Shown here: piece by piece, positions 1-9,419 of the stretch | Numbering within the stretch: position 1 is the stretch's first letter | How the letters are laid out: the number at the start of each line of letters is the position of its first letter | Assembly (NCBI GenBank): GCA_013178305.1 | Contig: JABLXB010000008.1 | Location: 62,001-126,000 of the forward strand | Direction: 5' to 3' | Source: Bacillota bacterium | GTDB lineage: Bacteria > Bacillota > Sulfobacillia > JABLXB01 | Length of the DNA: 64,000 nt | The notes under the pieces: generated by a model | What the model was told of the DNA's origin: nothing | Seen by the model: only the letters and a program-made list of their open reading frames with translations | Database searches by the model: none | Translations under genes and position numbers: made by a program

Positions 1-69
1 GCGCTGGAGACCATGAGGCAGATCGAGGCACAGATGCTGCTGCGGCACTACCAGGGATTTATCAAGTAG
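1..69 (+). CDS. secY: SecY C-terminus (partial, 5' end outside window)
   Basis: The first 22 codons read ...RQIEAQMLLRHYQGFIK and then TAG. This is the usual cytoplasmic tail of SecY, the channel subunit of the Sec translocase. The gene lies directly upstream of adk, as in most Bacillota spc operons, with only 8 bases between the two. The transmembrane part is outside the window, so the call rests on the tail motif plus synteny. Confidence 0.85.
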   Translation, partial: ALETMRQIEAQMLLRHYQGFIK

Positions 70-77
70 GAGGGACC

Positions 78-743
78 GTGTTGCGGTTGGTTTTCCTGGG
101 TCCTCCGGGCGCTGGGAAGGGCACGCAGGCCGACATATTGAGCGAGAAAACGGGCCTGCCCCACATATCACCCGGGGACATGTTTCGCAAGGCCGTGAGG
201 GACGGCACCCCGCTCGGCCGCAAGGCCAAGGAATACATGGACGCAGGGCAGCTCGTTCCCGACGACGTTACGGTGGGGATCATCAGGGAGAAGATCACGT
301 CACAGGACTGCGCGAATGGTTTCATTCTCGACGGTTTTCCGAGGAACCTGAGACAGGCCGAGGCGCTTGACGAAATGATGGCGGGCGCAGGACTCGCGCT
401 GGACGCGGCGATCGATTTCCACGTCCCGGCTGAGGTGCTGATCGACAGGTCGGTGGGCAGGCGCGTGTGCAAGTCGTGCGGCGCCACCTACCACGTGGCG
501 CACAACCCGAGCAGGGCCGGTTCCAGGTGTGGGGCCTGCGGCGGCCCGCTCATCCAGCGGGACGACGACAGGGAGGAGACCGTCAGGCGGAGGCTCGAGG
601 TTTACGAGGAGCAGACGGCGCCGCTGGTCGAGTTCTATCGCGCGAAGGGATTGCTGAGGCGAGTGAACGGGAACCAGCCGTTTGCCGCGGTCACCTCGGA
701 GGTCGAGGCCGTCCTGTCCGGCGTCATGGGGGCGGCGCGATGA
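78..743 (+). CDS. adk: Adenylate kinase
   Basis: This enzyme interconverts ATP + AMP and 2 ADP in the cytoplasm. The 221-residue product has the P-loop GPPGAGKGT near residues 8-16, the NMP-binding segment with DGFPR near residue 84, and a long LID with a four-Cys zinc site (CKSCG near 130, CGACGG near 150), the zinc form common in Gram-positives. The start is GTG at 78 with AGGAGGGA just upstream. The stop overlaps the map start as ATGA (740-743), so translational coupling is likely. Confidence 0.97.
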   Translation: MLRLVFLGPPGAGKGTQADILSEKTGLPHISPGDMFRKAVRDGTPLGRKAKEYMDAGQLVPDDVTVGIIREKITSQDCANGFILDGFPRNLRQAEALDEMMAGAGLALDAAIDFHVPAEVLIDRSVGRRVCKSCGATYHVAHNPSRAGSRCGACGGPLIQRDDDREETVRRRLEVYEEQTAPLVEFYRAKGLLRRVNGNQPFAAVTSEVEAVLSGVMGAAR

Positions 744-1489
744 TAATCATCAAGTCTCCGGCGGAGATCCGCAAGATGAAAGCCGCGGGGGCTGTTGTGG
801 CCGGGGCTCTAAGACAGGTTAGGAGCCTGATCGCTCCAGGCGTACGGACCGCGGACATTGACATGGTCGTCAAGGAGTTCATAGTGAAAAGCGGCGCGGT
901 TCCGGCGTTCAAGGGGTTCAAGGGTTTCCCCGCCTCGGCGTGCGTTTCGGTCAACGAGGAGGTCGTACATGGGATTCCCGGCCCGCGCCGGTTGAAAGAC
1001 GGCGACATCGTCTCGGTTGACGTGGGGGCCGTGCTGGATGGTTTCGTGGGAGACTCGTCGGTGACTTTCACGGTCGGGGAGGTCGACGACGTTACTCGCC
1101 GGCTGATCGACGTCACGAGGGAGTGCCTCGAGAAGGCGATCGCGGCGTGCGTTCCCGGCGGCAGGCTCAGCGACATCGGTCATGCGGTTCAGTCCCACGC
1201 GGAGGCCAACGGGTTTTCCGTGGTGCGCGAGTATGTAGGCCATGGCGTGGGGCGCAGTATGCACGAGGACCCGCAGGTCCCGAACTTCGGACCACCCGGG
1301 TTGGGCCCGCTCCTCCGGACCGGGATGACCCTGGCGCTGGAGCCGATGGTCAACGTGGGCGGCCACGGGGTCAGGCTGCTGCAGAACAGGTGGACGGTGG
1401 TGACGCAGGACGGCTCGCTGTCGGCGCATTTCGAGCACACCGTGGCGATCACGGATTCGGGGCCGGTGGTCCTGACCGTGGAGGAATGA
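740..1489 (+). CDS. map: Methionine aminopeptidase type I
   Basis: This metalloenzyme removes the N-terminal Met from new proteins. The 249-residue product starts MIIIKSPAEIRKMK and carries the expected metal-ligand segments: VSVDVGA (Asp), GDSSVTF (Asp), YVGHGVGRSMHEDP (His), LEPMV (Glu) and HFEHTVAI (Glu). The frame is open further upstream to about 467, but that part is a shadow of adk. ATG 740 overlaps the adk stop by 4 bases and matches family length. Confidence 0.97.
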   Translation: MIIIKSPAEIRKMKAAGAVVAGALRQVRSLIAPGVRTADIDMVVKEFIVKSGAVPAFKGFKGFPASACVSVNEEVVHGIPGPRRLKDGDIVSVDVGAVLDGFVGDSSVTFTVGEVDDVTRRLIDVTRECLEKAIAACVPGGRLSDIGHAVQSHAEANGFSVVREYVGHGVGRSMHEDPQVPNFGPPGLGPLLRTGMTLALEPMVNVGGHGVRLLQNRWTVVTQDGSLSAHFEHTVAITDSGPVVLTVEE

Positions 1490-1519
1490 TATGGAATTCC
1501 TGGAGGGAACATATCACTT

Positions 1520-1804
1520 ATGCCGGGTTTCAGGATCGGCCAGGTGGTAACCTCGAAGGCTGGAAGAGACGCCGGCAGGAGTTTTGTTGTGCTGAAGATC
1601 GAGGAAACCCGTGTGGTCCTGGCCGATGGGGATGTCAGGAAGGTAGAAAACGCGAAGAGGAAGAACGTCAGGCACCTCATCCCCCACGAATTCGTATCGG
1701 AGTCGATCCAATCGAGGATCGGCCGGGGGGACCGCGTGACGAACGCGGAACTGAGGAGGACCATAGAGACCTGGCGGAGAGAGACGGCGGGAGAGGAGCG
1801 TTAG
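1520..1804 (+). CDS. KOW-domain RNA-binding protein (L14e/YlxQ-like)
   Basis: The 94-residue basic protein begins with a KOW-like segment (FRIGQVVTSKAGRDAGRSFVV) followed by a VVLADGDVRKVENAKRKN strand-rich core. In many Clostridia a KOW protein of this type sits between map and infA, which is its place here, with infA only 3 bases downstream. It probably binds rRNA or ribosomes, but the exact role is not known. ATG 1520 follows a GGAGGG motif at about 1503. Confidence 0.85.
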   Translation: MPGFRIGQVVTSKAGRDAGRSFVVLKIEETRVVLADGDVRKVENAKRKNVRHLIPHEFVSESIQSRIGRGDRVTNAELRRTIETWRRETAGEER

Positions 1805-1807
1805 AGC

Positions 1808-2026
1808 ATGGCCAAAGAAGACGTTATCGAGGTTGAGGGCACGGTCGTGGAGCCGCTTCCGAACGCCATGTTCCGCGTGGAGCTCGACAACGGGCACAAG
1901 GTGTTGGCACACGCGTCTGGCAAAATCCGTATGAACTTTATCCGGATCCTTTCGGGTGACCGCGTCCTGGTGGAACTGTCTCCGTACGACCTGTCGCGTG
2001 GACGGATAGTCAGAAGGTACAAGTAG
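1808..2026 (+). CDS. infA: Translation initiation factor IF-1
   Basis: The 72-residue OB-fold protein occupies the 30S A site during initiation. The sequence [19 protein letters not shown], the [13 protein letters not shown] core and the C-terminal [14 protein letters not shown] are diagnostic, and the length is normal. It lies in the alpha operon between the KOW gene and rpmJ. Confidence 0.98.
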   Translation: MAKEDVIEVEGTVVEPLPNAMFRVELDNGHKVLAHASGKIRMNFIRILSGDRVLVELSPYDLSRGRIVRRYK

Positions 2027-2062
2027 ATCGCGGGCTCGTGCCGCTCGGAGGAGGTTTCAGCC

Positions 2063-2179
2063 GTGAAAGTGAGGCCGTCTGTGAGGCGGATTTGCGAGAA
2101 GTGCAAGGTCGTCAAGAGAAAAGGAAACGTGATGGTTATATGTAAGAACCCCAAGCACAAACAGCGCCAGGGGAACTAG
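2063..2179 (+). CDS. rpmJ: 50S ribosomal protein L36
   Basis: The 38-residue protein is read from GTG 2063 to TAG 2177-2179 and begins [20 protein letters not shown]. It keeps the zinc ligands C11, C14, C27 and H32, so it is the zinc-binding form. GGAGGAGG ends about 8 bases before the GTG. It is the small gene expected between infA and rpsM. Confidence 0.97.
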   Translation: MKVRPSVRRICEKCKVVKRKGNVMVICKNPKHKQRQGN

Positions 2180-2194
2180 GGGGAGGCGTAAGGA

Positions 2195-2566
2195 ATGGCG
2201 AGAATCGCCGGAGTAGACCTGCCGAGGGATAAGAGGGTCGAGGCCGCCCTGCCGTACATTTTCGGCGTTGGACCGGCCAGGTCCAGGGAGATATTGAAGG
2301 TCACCGGAGTAAATCCGGATACCCGCGTCAGGGACCTCACGGAGGAAGAGATAAGCCGGCTGAGGGAGTACATCGACAAGAACTACAAAGTCGAGGGCGA
2401 CCTCAGGACCGAGGTCCAGATGAACATAAAGCGATTGATCGACATCGGTTGCTACAGGGGACTGCGGCACCGCCGTGGGCTTCCGGTCAGGGGGCAGAGG
2501 ACCCAGACCAACGCGAGGACCAGGAAAGGTCCCCGGAGGACCGTGGGTGTGAGGAGGAAGAAGTAG
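2195..2566 (+). CDS. rpsM: 30S ribosomal protein S13
   Basis: The 123-residue product starts [16 protein letters not shown], has the helix-two-turn-helix [11 protein letters not shown] segment and ends with the [19 protein letters not shown] tail that contacts tRNA and S19. The ribosome binding site is GGGGGAGG. It belongs to the alpha operon, with rpsK 18 bases downstream. Confidence 0.98.
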   Translation: MARIAGVDLPRDKRVEAALPYIFGVGPARSREILKVTGVNPDTRVRDLTEEEISRLREYIDKNYKVEGDLRTEVQMNIKRLIDIGCYRGLRHRRGLPVRGQRTQTNARTRKGPRRTVGVRRKK

Positions 2567-2584
2567 TAACGGGAGGGATAGGCG

Positions 2585-2971
2585 TTGGTGAGGAAGGCTC
2601 GCCCCAAGAAAAGGGAAAAGAGGGTCGTGGAGCGAGGTATCGCCCACATCAAGTCATCTTTCAATAATACGATAGTGAGCATCACAGACCCCCAGGGTAA
2701 CGCCGTGGCGTGGGCGACGGCGGGGAAGATGGGGTTCAAGGGCTCTCGCAAGAGTACGCCCTTCGCCGCGCAGATGGCCGCGGAGTCCTGCGCGAGGCAG
2801 GCGATGGAGCAGGGCATGAAGGAAGTCGAGGTCTACGTCAAGGGGCCGGGTTCAGGCAGAGAAGCCGCGATCCGGTCGCTGCAGGCGGCGGGGCTCGAGG
2901 TCAGCCTGATCAAGGACGTAACCCCCATCCCCCACAACGGGTGCAGGCCGCCAAAGCGGCGCAGGGTCTAG
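2585..2971 (+). CDS. rpsK: 30S ribosomal protein S11
   Basis: The 128-residue protein has the conserved [15 protein letters not shown] strand, [14 protein letters not shown] and the C-terminal [18 protein letters not shown]. The start is TTG 2585, preceded by GGGAGGGAT and giving [17 protein letters not shown] at 2588 is the only near alternative and differs by one residue. Confidence 0.98.
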   Translation: MVRKARPKKREKRVVERGIAHIKSSFNNTIVSITDPQGNAVAWATAGKMGFKGSRKSTPFAAQMAAESCARQAMEQGMKEVEVYVKGPGSGREAAIRSLQAAGLEVSLIKDVTPIPHNGCRPPKRRRV

Positions 2972-2984
2972 GAGGTGCTGTGAT

Positions 2985-3611
2985 TTGGCAAGGTATTCGG
3001 CTTCTGTCTGCAGGCTGTGCCGCAGGGAGGCGCAGAAGCTGTACTTGAAGAGCGAGCGGTGCTTTACTCCCAAGTGCCCGGTGGAGCGCAGGAATTACGC
3101 CCCCGGCGAGCACGGGCAGTCAAAGCGGAAGATGTCGGAGTACGGCGTGCAGCTACGCGAAAAGCAGAAGGCGCGCCGCATTTACGGGGTGCTTGAGGCG
3201 CAGTTCAGGCGCTACTTCAGGCAAGCCGCAAAGAGGAAGGGTGTAACCGGCGAAACGCTCCTGCAGCTGCTGGAGCGCAGGCTGGATAACGTGGTATACA
3301 GGCTGAGCCTTGCCGGCTCGAGGCCTGAGGCCCGGCAGCTCGTGAGGCACGGGCACTTCCAGGTCAACGGGCGCAAGGTCAACATCCCGTCGTACCTGGT
3401 CAAAGAGAACGATACCATCGCGGTGGCGCCGGGCTCGCGCGAGCTCCCCAAGATGAAGGGGCTCGTAGAGGCCGCGAAGAGCCGGGCCGTACCCGAGTGG
3501 CTCGAGCTCGATGCCGATAATATGCGGGCCAAAGTGGCGCGGCTGCCGAGGCGCGACGAGATCGATGTTCCCGTCCAGGAGCACCTCATCGTCGAGCTTT
3601 ACTCGAAGTAA
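2985..3611 (+). CDS. rpsD: 30S ribosomal protein S4
   Basis: The 208-residue 16S rRNA-binding protein starts at TTG 2985 behind GGAGGTG. It has four Cys (about residues 9, 12, 26 and 31) in the N-terminal zinc-type motif, and an S4 RNA-binding domain near residues 95-160 ([28 protein letters not shown]). It sits between rpsK and rpoA as in other Bacillota alpha operons. Confidence 0.98.
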   Translation: MARYSASVCRLCRREAQKLYLKSERCFTPKCPVERRNYAPGEHGQSKRKMSEYGVQLREKQKARRIYGVLEAQFRRYFRQAAKRKGVTGETLLQLLERRLDNVVYRLSLAGSRPEARQLVRHGHFQVNGRKVNIPSYLVKENDTIAVAPGSRELPKMKGLVEAAKSRAVPEWLELDADNMRAKVARLPRRDEIDVPVQEHLIVELYSK

Positions 3612-3659
3612 GCCGGCACGGAACCCTCGCACACATGGCGCTTCTGGGGAGGGTACTGG

Positions 3660-4601
3660 ATGATCGAAATTGAGAGGCCCAGGATCGAATGCGTTGAACT
3701 GACCGACAGCTACGGGAGGTTCGTTGTCGAACCCCTCGAGCGGGGATACGGCACCACCCTCGGGAACTCTCTCAGGCGTGTGTTGCTGTCGTCCTTGCCG
3801 GGCGCCGCAGTTACGACCGTCAGGATCGAAGGGGTACTGCACGAGTTCTCGACGATCCCGGGCGTGGTTGAGGATACGACCGACATCATCCTCAACATAA
3901 AGGAGCTCGCGCTGCGGCTGCACTGGGACGGCACGAAGACCATCAGGATAGACGTCGAAGGTGAGAGGCAGGTTGTAGCCGGGGACATCACCAGTGACGC
4001 CGACGTGGAGGTGCTCAACCCGGAGCATCACATCGCGACGGTCGACCGGAACGCGCGGCTCACCATGGAGATGACGGTGGAGCGCGGCCGCGGGTACGTG
4101 CCCGCCGACAGGAATAAGCGCCCCGACCAGCCCATCGGGGTTATACCCGTGGATTCCATCTTCACCCCGGTGAAACGGGTGAATTACACGGTGGAGGACA
4201 CCCGCGTGGGCCACGTCACCAACTTCGACAGGCTCACGCTCGAAGTGTGGACCAACGCGACGATAAGACCGGAGGATGCCGTCAGCATGGCGGCGCGGGT
4301 ACTCATCGAGCATCTCGACCTGTTCGCCGGGCTGACTCAGGAAAGCGCCGGCGTCGAGATGGTGGTCGAAAGGGAACAGGACGAGCGCAACCACTACCTG
4401 GATATGCCCATCGAGGAACTGGACCTCTCGGTCAGGTCGTTCAACTGCCTCAAGAGGGCGGGCATCAACACCGTCGGCCAGCTCATCGAGAAGACGGACG
4501 AAGAGATGATCAAGGTAAGGAACCTCGGCAAGAAATCGCTCGAGGAAGTGAAGCAGAAGCTCGCGGCCCTGGGGCTGTCTCTGAGGCCGCCGGAGGAGTA
4601 A
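3660..4601 (+). CDS. rpoA: RNA polymerase alpha subunit
   Basis: The 313-residue subunit has the N-terminal dimerisation domain ([22 protein letters not shown] near residues 29-50), a short linker, and the C-terminal helix-hairpin-helix domain ([20 protein letters not shown] ... [11 protein letters not shown]) that binds UP elements and activators. ATG 3660 is preceded by GGGGAGGG. rplQ follows within about 12 bases. Confidence 0.99.
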   Translation: MIEIERPRIECVELTDSYGRFVVEPLERGYGTTLGNSLRRVLLSSLPGAAVTTVRIEGVLHEFSTIPGVVEDTTDIILNIKELALRLHWDGTKTIRIDVEGERQVVAGDITSDADVEVLNPEHHIATVDRNARLTMEMTVERGRGYVPADRNKRPDQPIGVIPVDSIFTPVKRVNYTVEDTRVGHVTNFDRLTLEVWTNATIRPEDAVSMAARVLIEHLDLFAGLTQESAGVEMVVEREQDERNHYLDMPIEELDLSVRSFNCLKRAGINTVGQLIEKTDEEMIKVRNLGKKSLEEVKQKLAALGLSLRPPEE

Positions 4602-4613
4602 GGGGTGACACGA

Positions 4614-4952
4614 ATGTCTTACGGAAAGCTCGGCAGGACTACCGCGGAACGGCGCGCCCTGCTCAGGAGCCTCGTGACTGCGCTCCTCGACAAGGAGAGG
4701 ATCGTGACCACCGATGCCAAGGCGCGCGAGGTCAAGCGCCTGGCCGATAAAATGATAACCCTGTCCAAAGAGGGCACCCTTCACGCGAGGCGCCAGACGC
4801 TCGCTTACTTGCTCGACGAGGACGTCGTGAAAAAGCTGTTCGACACGGTATCGGCCAGGTACACCCACAGGACGGGTGGATACACCCGCGTCGTGAAGAT
4901 CGGGCCGAGGCGCGGAGACGCCGCCCCCATGGTGATGGTCGAGCTCGTCTAA
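4614..4952 (+). CDS. rplQ: 50S ribosomal protein L17
   Basis: The 112-residue form starts [20 protein letters not shown], which matches the family N-terminus, and ends [11 protein letters not shown] 4614 has AGGGG 8 bases upstream. An in-frame GTG at 4605 with GGAGGA upstream would add MTR and cannot be excluded. This is the last ribosomal gene of the alpha operon. Confidence 0.96.
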   Translation: MSYGKLGRTTAERRALLRSLVTALLDKERIVTTDAKAREVKRLADKMITLSKEGTLHARRQTLAYLLDEDVVKKLFDTVSARYTHRTGGYTRVVKIGPRRGDAAPMVMVELV

Positions 4953-4967
4953 CGGCACCACACGGGG

Positions 4968-5804
4968 GTGCAGCAGGTGATCCGCACTGTTGAGCTCCAC
5001 CACCGGTATAGCGGAACCGCGGGTGAGGTCGAGGCCCTCGAGAGCATCGACCTCACGGTTCGCCGGGGGGAGTTTCTGGTTATCATTGGCCCGAACGGTT
5101 CGGGAAAATCGACGCTGGCGAAGCACATGAACGCCCTCATCCTGCCCACGGAGGGCGAGGTATACGTCAACGGGATGGACACCCGCGACCCGCAAAACCT
5201 GTGGCGGGTAAGGCAGGCGGCGGGGATGGTGTTCCAGAACCCCGACAACCAGATCGTCGCCACTCTCGTGGAGGAAGACATCGCATTCGGGCCCGAAAAC
5301 CTGGGCGTGGAGCCGGCGGAAATAAGGCGGCGTGTCGAAGAGGCGCTTCGCACGGTCGACATGACCGGCTACGAGAAGCACGCTCCGCACACATTGTCAG
5401 GCGGGCAGAAGCAGCGCGTCGCCATCGCCGGTATCCTCGCGATGGAACCAGACATCATCGTCCTGGACGAACCCACCGCAATGCTCGACCCCCAGGGCAG
5501 GGTCGAGGTGCTGCGCACGGCCAGGCGGCTCAACCGCGAGAAAGGAATCACCATCGTACTCATCACCCACTTCATGAGCGAGGCGGTCGGGGCCGACCGT
5601 GTCGTTGTCATGCATGGCGGCAGGATAGTGCTCGAGGGCACCCCGAGAGAGGTGTTCGCAGACCCGGACAGGCTGCGGGAGTGGGGACTCGACGTCCCGC
5701 AGGTCGCTGAGCTCGCAGCCGCGCTTCGCGCGGACGGGGTGGACGTGCCCTCTGGAATTCTCACGATAGACGAGATGGTGGATTGGATATGCCCATCGAA
5801 TTGA
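4968..5804 (+). CDS. ecfA1: Energy-coupling factor transporter ATPase 1
   Basis: The 278-residue ABC ATPase belongs to the shared ECF vitamin/metal uptake module. It has Walker [10 protein letters not shown] (about 43-51), the Q-loop VFQNPDNQ, signature [13 protein letters not shown], Walker [14 protein letters not shown] and an H-loop ITH. GTG 4968 follows GGGGGTGCAG. Its 3' end overlaps ecfA2 by 22 bases. The order after rplQ (ecfA1, ecfA2, ecfT, truA) is standard in Bacillota. No substrate-binding S component lies in the window. Confidence 0.96.
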   Translation: MQQVIRTVELHHRYSGTAGEVEALESIDLTVRRGEFLVIIGPNGSGKSTLAKHMNALILPTEGEVYVNGMDTRDPQNLWRVRQAAGMVFQNPDNQIVATLVEEDIAFGPENLGVEPAEIRRRVEEALRTVDMTGYEKHAPHTLSGGQKQRVAIAGILAMEPDIIVLDEPTAMLDPQGRVEVLRTARRLNREKGITIVLITHFMSEAVGADRVVVMHGGRIVLEGTPREVFADPDRLREWGLDVPQVAELAAALRADGVDVPSGILTIDEMVDWICPSN

Positions 5805-6646
5805 GGGGCCTTTGCCACGTCTACTCACCCGGGACCCCGGTTGAGGTCGTGGCGCTGGAAGACGTTCACCTGCGAATAGATGACGGGGAATTCGTCGCCG
5901 TTATCGGGCCGACCGGTTCGGGCAAGTCGACGCTGGTCCAGCATTTCAACGGGCTCCTCAGACCCACCCGCGGGACCGTGCTCGTGGACGGAAAGGACCT
6001 CTGGTCGAGGGGCGTGAACCTCAAGGACATCCGGCGCAGGGTAGGACTCATATTTCAGTACCCGGAGCACCAGCTTTTCGAGGAAACGGTGTTTGAAGAC
6101 GTGGCGTTCGGCCCGAAGAGCATGGGTCTTCCGGACACCGAAGTCACGGAGCGCGTCCGCGAAGCCCTGGGGCTGGTGGGGCTCGACGAATCGATCCTGC
6201 AGCGTTCGCCGTTCGAATTGAGCGGTGGGCAGATGCGGAGGGTCGCTATAGCGGGGGTCCTGGCGATGCGCCAGGGCACGATCATCCTCGACGAGCCGAC
6301 CGCGGGGCTGGACCCCGGCGGCCGCGACGAGATACTCGGCCACATCAAGCGGCTCCACGAGGAGCGCGGCACGACCGTCGTGCTGGTCTCGCATAACATG
6401 GAAGACGTGGCGAGGCTCGCCGGGCGCATCGTCGTAATGAACAGGGGCAGGGTCGTACTCGACGGGACTCCGCGCGAGGTGTTCAGCCGGGCCGACACGC
6501 TTCACGGCATCGGGCTCGCGCCACCCGAGATGAGCGACCTGGTCCGCAAGCTGAAGCGGCGGGGGCTGGACGTCCGGCCCGACGTTCTGACGGTCGAAGA
6601 GGCGAAGGCGGAGATCCTCAGGATCATCAGGGAGAGACGCGGTTAA
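5783..6646 (+). CDS. ecfA2: Energy-coupling factor transporter ATPase 2
   Basis: This is the second ECF ATPase, 287 residues from TTG 5783. An in-frame ATG at 5789, giving MPIELRG, is also plausible. It shows Walker [11 protein letters not shown]-loop [13 protein letters not shown], signature [13 protein letters not shown] and Walker [13 protein letters not shown]. The FQYPEHQLF segment is typical of EcfA2 as opposed to EcfA1. It pairs with EcfA1 and the EcfT scaffold, whose start abuts its stop. Confidence 0.96.
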   Translation: MDMPIELRGLCHVYSPGTPVEVVALEDVHLRIDDGEFVAVIGPTGSGKSTLVQHFNGLLRPTRGTVLVDGKDLWSRGVNLKDIRRRVGLIFQYPEHQLFEETVFEDVAFGPKSMGLPDTEVTERVREALGLVGLDESILQRSPFELSGGQMRRVAIAGVLAMRQGTIILDEPTAGLDPGGRDEILGHIKRLHEERGTTVVLVSHNMEDVARLAGRIVVMNRGRVVLDGTPREVFSRADTLHGIGLAPPEMSDLVRKLKRRGLDVRPDVLTVEEAKAEILRIIRERRG

Positions 6647-7462
6647 ATGTTCAGGGGCGTGGTTATAGGACAGTACTATCCGGCCGAGTCCGTCGTCCAC
6701 GGCCTCGACCCCAGGTTCAAGATCGCCGTCACCACGGCGTTCATCGTCGTGCTATTCCTCGCGTCGAGCGCATACGCGTACGCGCTTCTGGCCCTGTTCG
6801 CGCTGATGGCGATGTATTTCTCCAGGGTCCCGTTCAAGTTGCTCCTGAGGGGGCTCCGGCCGATTCTCTTCATACTCTGTTTCACGCTGGTGCTGCACCT
6901 GTTCTTCACCAAAGGTGACCCGCTCTTCGCCATCGGGCCGTTTAAGGCCTCCCGCGAGGGAGCGATACAGGGCGGACTCGTGGCTGCACGGCTGGTCATC
7001 CTGATCGCCTTCACGTCACTCTTGACGCTCACTACCTCGCCCATATCCCTGACGGACGGCCTCGAGAGCATCCTGAAGCCGCTCCAGCGGGTGGGTGTCC
7101 CGGCTCACGAACTCGCGATGATGATGACTATCGCGCTGCGCTTCATACCAACCCTGCTCGAGGAGGCCGACAAGATAATGAAGGCGCAGATGGCGCGAGG
7201 TGCGGACTTCGAGACGGGAAACCTCCTGCAGCGGGCGAAAAGCCTCGTGCCTCTCCTCGTGCCGCTGTTCGTCGGCGCGTTCAGGCGGGCCGACGACCTG
7301 GCTATGGCCATGGAGGCGCGGTGCTACAGGGGCGGGCAGAACAGGACCAGGATGGTCGAGCTCAGGGCGACCTGGAAGGACTACATGGCGACGGCCGTGT
7401 TCCTTGGATTCGCTGCGGGTGTGGTCGTCCTCAACAGGGCGTACCCGCTGCCGAGGTTCTGA
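6647..7462 (+). CDS. ecfT: Energy-coupling factor transmembrane protein EcfT
   Basis: The 271-residue membrane scaffold links the two ATPases to S components. About five or six hydrophobic segments are visible (for example FKIAVTTAFIVVLFLASSA and ILFILCFTLVLHLFF). The two coupling-helix motifs appear as MARGAD (near 184) and EARCYRGG (near 223). ATG 6647 is directly adjacent to the ecfA2 stop, so the genes are co-translated. Confidence 0.95.
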   Translation: MFRGVVIGQYYPAESVVHGLDPRFKIAVTTAFIVVLFLASSAYAYALLALFALMAMYFSRVPFKLLLRGLRPILFILCFTLVLHLFFTKGDPLFAIGPFKASREGAIQGGLVAARLVILIAFTSLLTLTTSPISLTDGLESILKPLQRVGVPAHELAMMMTIALRFIPTLLEEADKIMKAQMARGADFETGNLLQRAKSLVPLLVPLFVGAFRRADDLAMAMEARCYRGGQNRTRMVELRATWKDYMATAVFLGFAAGVVVLNRAYPLPRF

Positions 7463-7488
7463 GGCGCCCGCGTGGAGGCTTCCCCGCC

Positions 7489-8361
7489 ATGAGGAACATC
7501 CGGATAACTATACAGTACGACGGATCCTCCTACCAGGGTTTCCAGGTCCAGGGCGAAGCCCCCACCATCCAGCGCGCCATACAGGATGCGCTGGAGGTAA
7601 TCGTGGGGGAGCGCGTTCCCGTGACGGGGGCCGGCAGGACGGACGCCGGCGTACACGCGCTCGGGCAGGTAATCAACTTCAGGACGGCGTCGAGCATCCC
7701 CGTTGATAGGTTCCCACACGCCCTGAACAGCGTGCTTCCGGACGACATAGTCGTAGTGGCCGCCGCCGAGGTCCCCGCCGGTTTCCACGCCCGCTACAGC
7801 GCCACCTCCAAGGTCTACACCTACACGTTCTGGAACGGGCCGTTCCCGTCGCCGTTTTACCGTAGGTACTCCCTGTGGGTACCGCAGTCGATCGACGTGG
7901 AGGCCATGAAGGCCGTCGCGGCGGAGTTCGTAGGGACGCACGATTTCGTCGCGTTCAGGTCGACGGGGAGTTCGGCCGTCACGACGCGCCGCACGGTGCT
8001 CCGGTCCACGGTGGACGAGCACCCCGCGCTCGAACCGGCGCGCGGCGGTGGCGCGAACGGCGGCCCCGGTGAAGACGGCGGCGTGGCCCCCGGGTCCGGC
8101 GGCACCCACGTATCGCACCGGATAGTCGTGTTCACGGTCGAAGCGGACGGCTTTCTCTACAACATGGTTCGCGTGATGGCAGGGACGCTTCTGGAAGCGG
8201 GGCTGGGGAAGCGCAGCGCGGAAGACGTCCGGCGCGCGCTGTTCTCCGGCGAGCGGCGGCTCGCTGGACCGACGCTCCCGCCTCAGGGGCTGTGCCTCGA
8301 GGATGTCAGGTACGGGCCGCTGGAAGGGCGGAGGCGGACTCGAGCAGGCGCCGCGCGGTGA
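7489..8361 (+). CDS. truA: tRNA pseudouridine(38-40) synthase
   Basis: TruA modifies uridines 38-40 of tRNA anticodon arms. The catalytic Asp is D52 in GAGRTDAGVHA. The C-terminal FLYNMVRVMAGTLLEAG is typical. The frame is open upstream to 7321, but ATG 7489 with GGAGG at about 7475 gives MRNIRITIQYDG, the family start. At 290 residues it is longer than most TruA proteins because of a Gly/Pro-rich insert at about residues 180-205. The last 56 bases overlap the convergent SorC-family gene. Confidence 0.95.
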   Translation: MRNIRITIQYDGSSYQGFQVQGEAPTIQRAIQDALEVIVGERVPVTGAGRTDAGVHALGQVINFRTASSIPVDRFPHALNSVLPDDIVVVAAAEVPAGFHARYSATSKVYTYTFWNGPFPSPFYRRYSLWVPQSIDVEAMKAVAAEFVGTHDFVAFRSTGSSAVTTRRTVLRSTVDEHPALEPARGGGANGGPGEDGGVAPGSGGTHVSHRIVVFTVEADGFLYNMVRVMAGTLLEAGLGKRSAEDVRRALFSGERRLAGPTLPPQGLCLEDVRYGPLEGRRRTRAGAAR

Positions 8362-9301
8362 CCTCGCCCGTTATCAGGCCGTCGAGCCATCCCCCGGAGA
8401 TCGCGCTCATGATCGCGTTAACCTTGTGGCCGCCGGCTGCCACGGCGATTATCCTCTTCGCTATCCTCCGGACCCGTTCAACCGGCAGCGCCACCAGCCG
8501 CTCGTTCACCACTCCCGGGAGTATCCCGCCGCGTTCGTCGAGGAACCACGGGCCCACGTTTCCCACGGAGCCCGCCGATCTGAGGGTCTCGAGGTCGTTA
8601 TTCTCGATGTAACCCATCTCGAAGACGGTGGACCCCGAGAGCGCGCCGATGCCCACCAGCACGAGATCGAGGGAGTCCAGCCCCCCCCATATCTGCGAGA
8701 TCGCCGGCATGTTCAGGAACATGTCTCGCTCCTCACGGCTCGATGCGTAAGCGGGCGCGTGCACGCAGTACGCGTCGCCACCGAACCTTTCCGCCAGCGT
8801 TATGGCCACGTAGTTCCCCTGTATCTCGGGGTGGTGGGGGCCGAGGCCTCCCATCACCGGTATTACGGATACCCCCAGGTGCCTCGGCGAGCGGATGCTG
8901 CGCACGGTCTGGTACAACGTCTTGCCCCACGCCACGCCGATCCTTGCGGACGGCTCGACCGTCGAGATGATGTAGTCGGCCGCGACCCCCGCCACGAGGG
9001 CCGTGTCGTCCTCGCCGCCTGAGCCATGGTGCCTCGCGACGACAGCCTCCTTGATTCCGAGCGCCGCTTTCAACCTCTCCGACAATTCCACGGATCGCAC
9101 GAACGCCGGCGAGAGCTCGATCCGGACGATCCCCAGATCCCTGGCCCTCCGCAGGAGACGCGAAACCCACGGGCGCGATATCCTCAAGCGGGTGGCGATC
9201 TCCTGTTGGGTACGCCCCTCGGAGTAATACAGATAGGCCGCTTCCACCAGGCGCTCGAGTCCGGCCTCACCGTCAGGGTTGAGCGCGTCTTGCTTCAGCA
9301 T
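8306..9301 (-). CDS. SorC-family sugar-responsive transcriptional regulator
   Basis: The 331-residue protein has an N-terminal helix-turn-helix (YYSEGRTQQEIATRLRISRPWVSRLLRRA, about 20-50) followed by a sugar-phosphate-binding/isomerase-like domain (GVAWGKTLYQ, GGLGPHHPEIQGN, DLVLVGIGAL). Known SorC regulators repress or activate adjacent sugar operons in response to sugar phosphates. It is divergent from the PTS genes starting at 9420, so it is their likely regulator. ATG 9301 has a GGTGAGG site. The longer open frame upstream runs across the promoter and is not used. Its 3' end overlaps truA. Confidence 0.9.
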   Translation of the reverse strand: MLKQDALNPDGEAGLERLVEAAYLYYSEGRTQQEIATRLRISRPWVSRLLRRARDLGIVRIELSPAFVRSVELSERLKAALGIKEAVVARHHGSGGEDDTALVAGVAADYIISTVEPSARIGVAWGKTLYQTVRSIRSPRHLGVSVIPVMGGLGPHHPEIQGNYVAITLAERFGGDAYCVHAPAYASSREERDMFLNMPAISQIWGGLDSLDLVLVGIGALSGSTVFEMGYIENNDLETLRSAGSVGNVGPWFLDERGGILPGVVNERLVALPVERVRRIAKRIIAVAAGGHKVNAIMSAISGGWLDGLITGEVTARRLLESASALPAART

Positions 9302-9328
9302 CTTCCTCACCGTAGCCCGCGGGCGTAA

Positions 9329-9358
9329 TTGACGCTCATCACGAGCCTGCGGTATAAT
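9329..9358 (+). promoter_or_regulatory. Sigma-A type promoter of the PTS operon
   Basis: TTGACG (9329-9334) and a perfect TATAAT (9353-9358) are separated by 18 bases. Transcription would start near 9365, about 55 bases before the IIB gene. The regulator gene reads away on the other strand from 9301, so this 118-base gap is the probable SorC operator region. Confidence 0.75.
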
Positions 9359-9419
9359 TCTATCAGTAACATATGGCAACTGGCAAGCACAAATGTGCGT
9401 AATCTGGTAAAGAAGGGGG

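Noticed and set aside
3153-5390. Very long minus-strand open frame (745 codons) opposite rpsD-rpoA-rplQ-ecfA1
   Set aside because: It is antisense to well-conserved ribosomal and transporter genes, with no ribosome binding site and Arg/His/Pro-rich composition typical of G+C-rich shadow frames.
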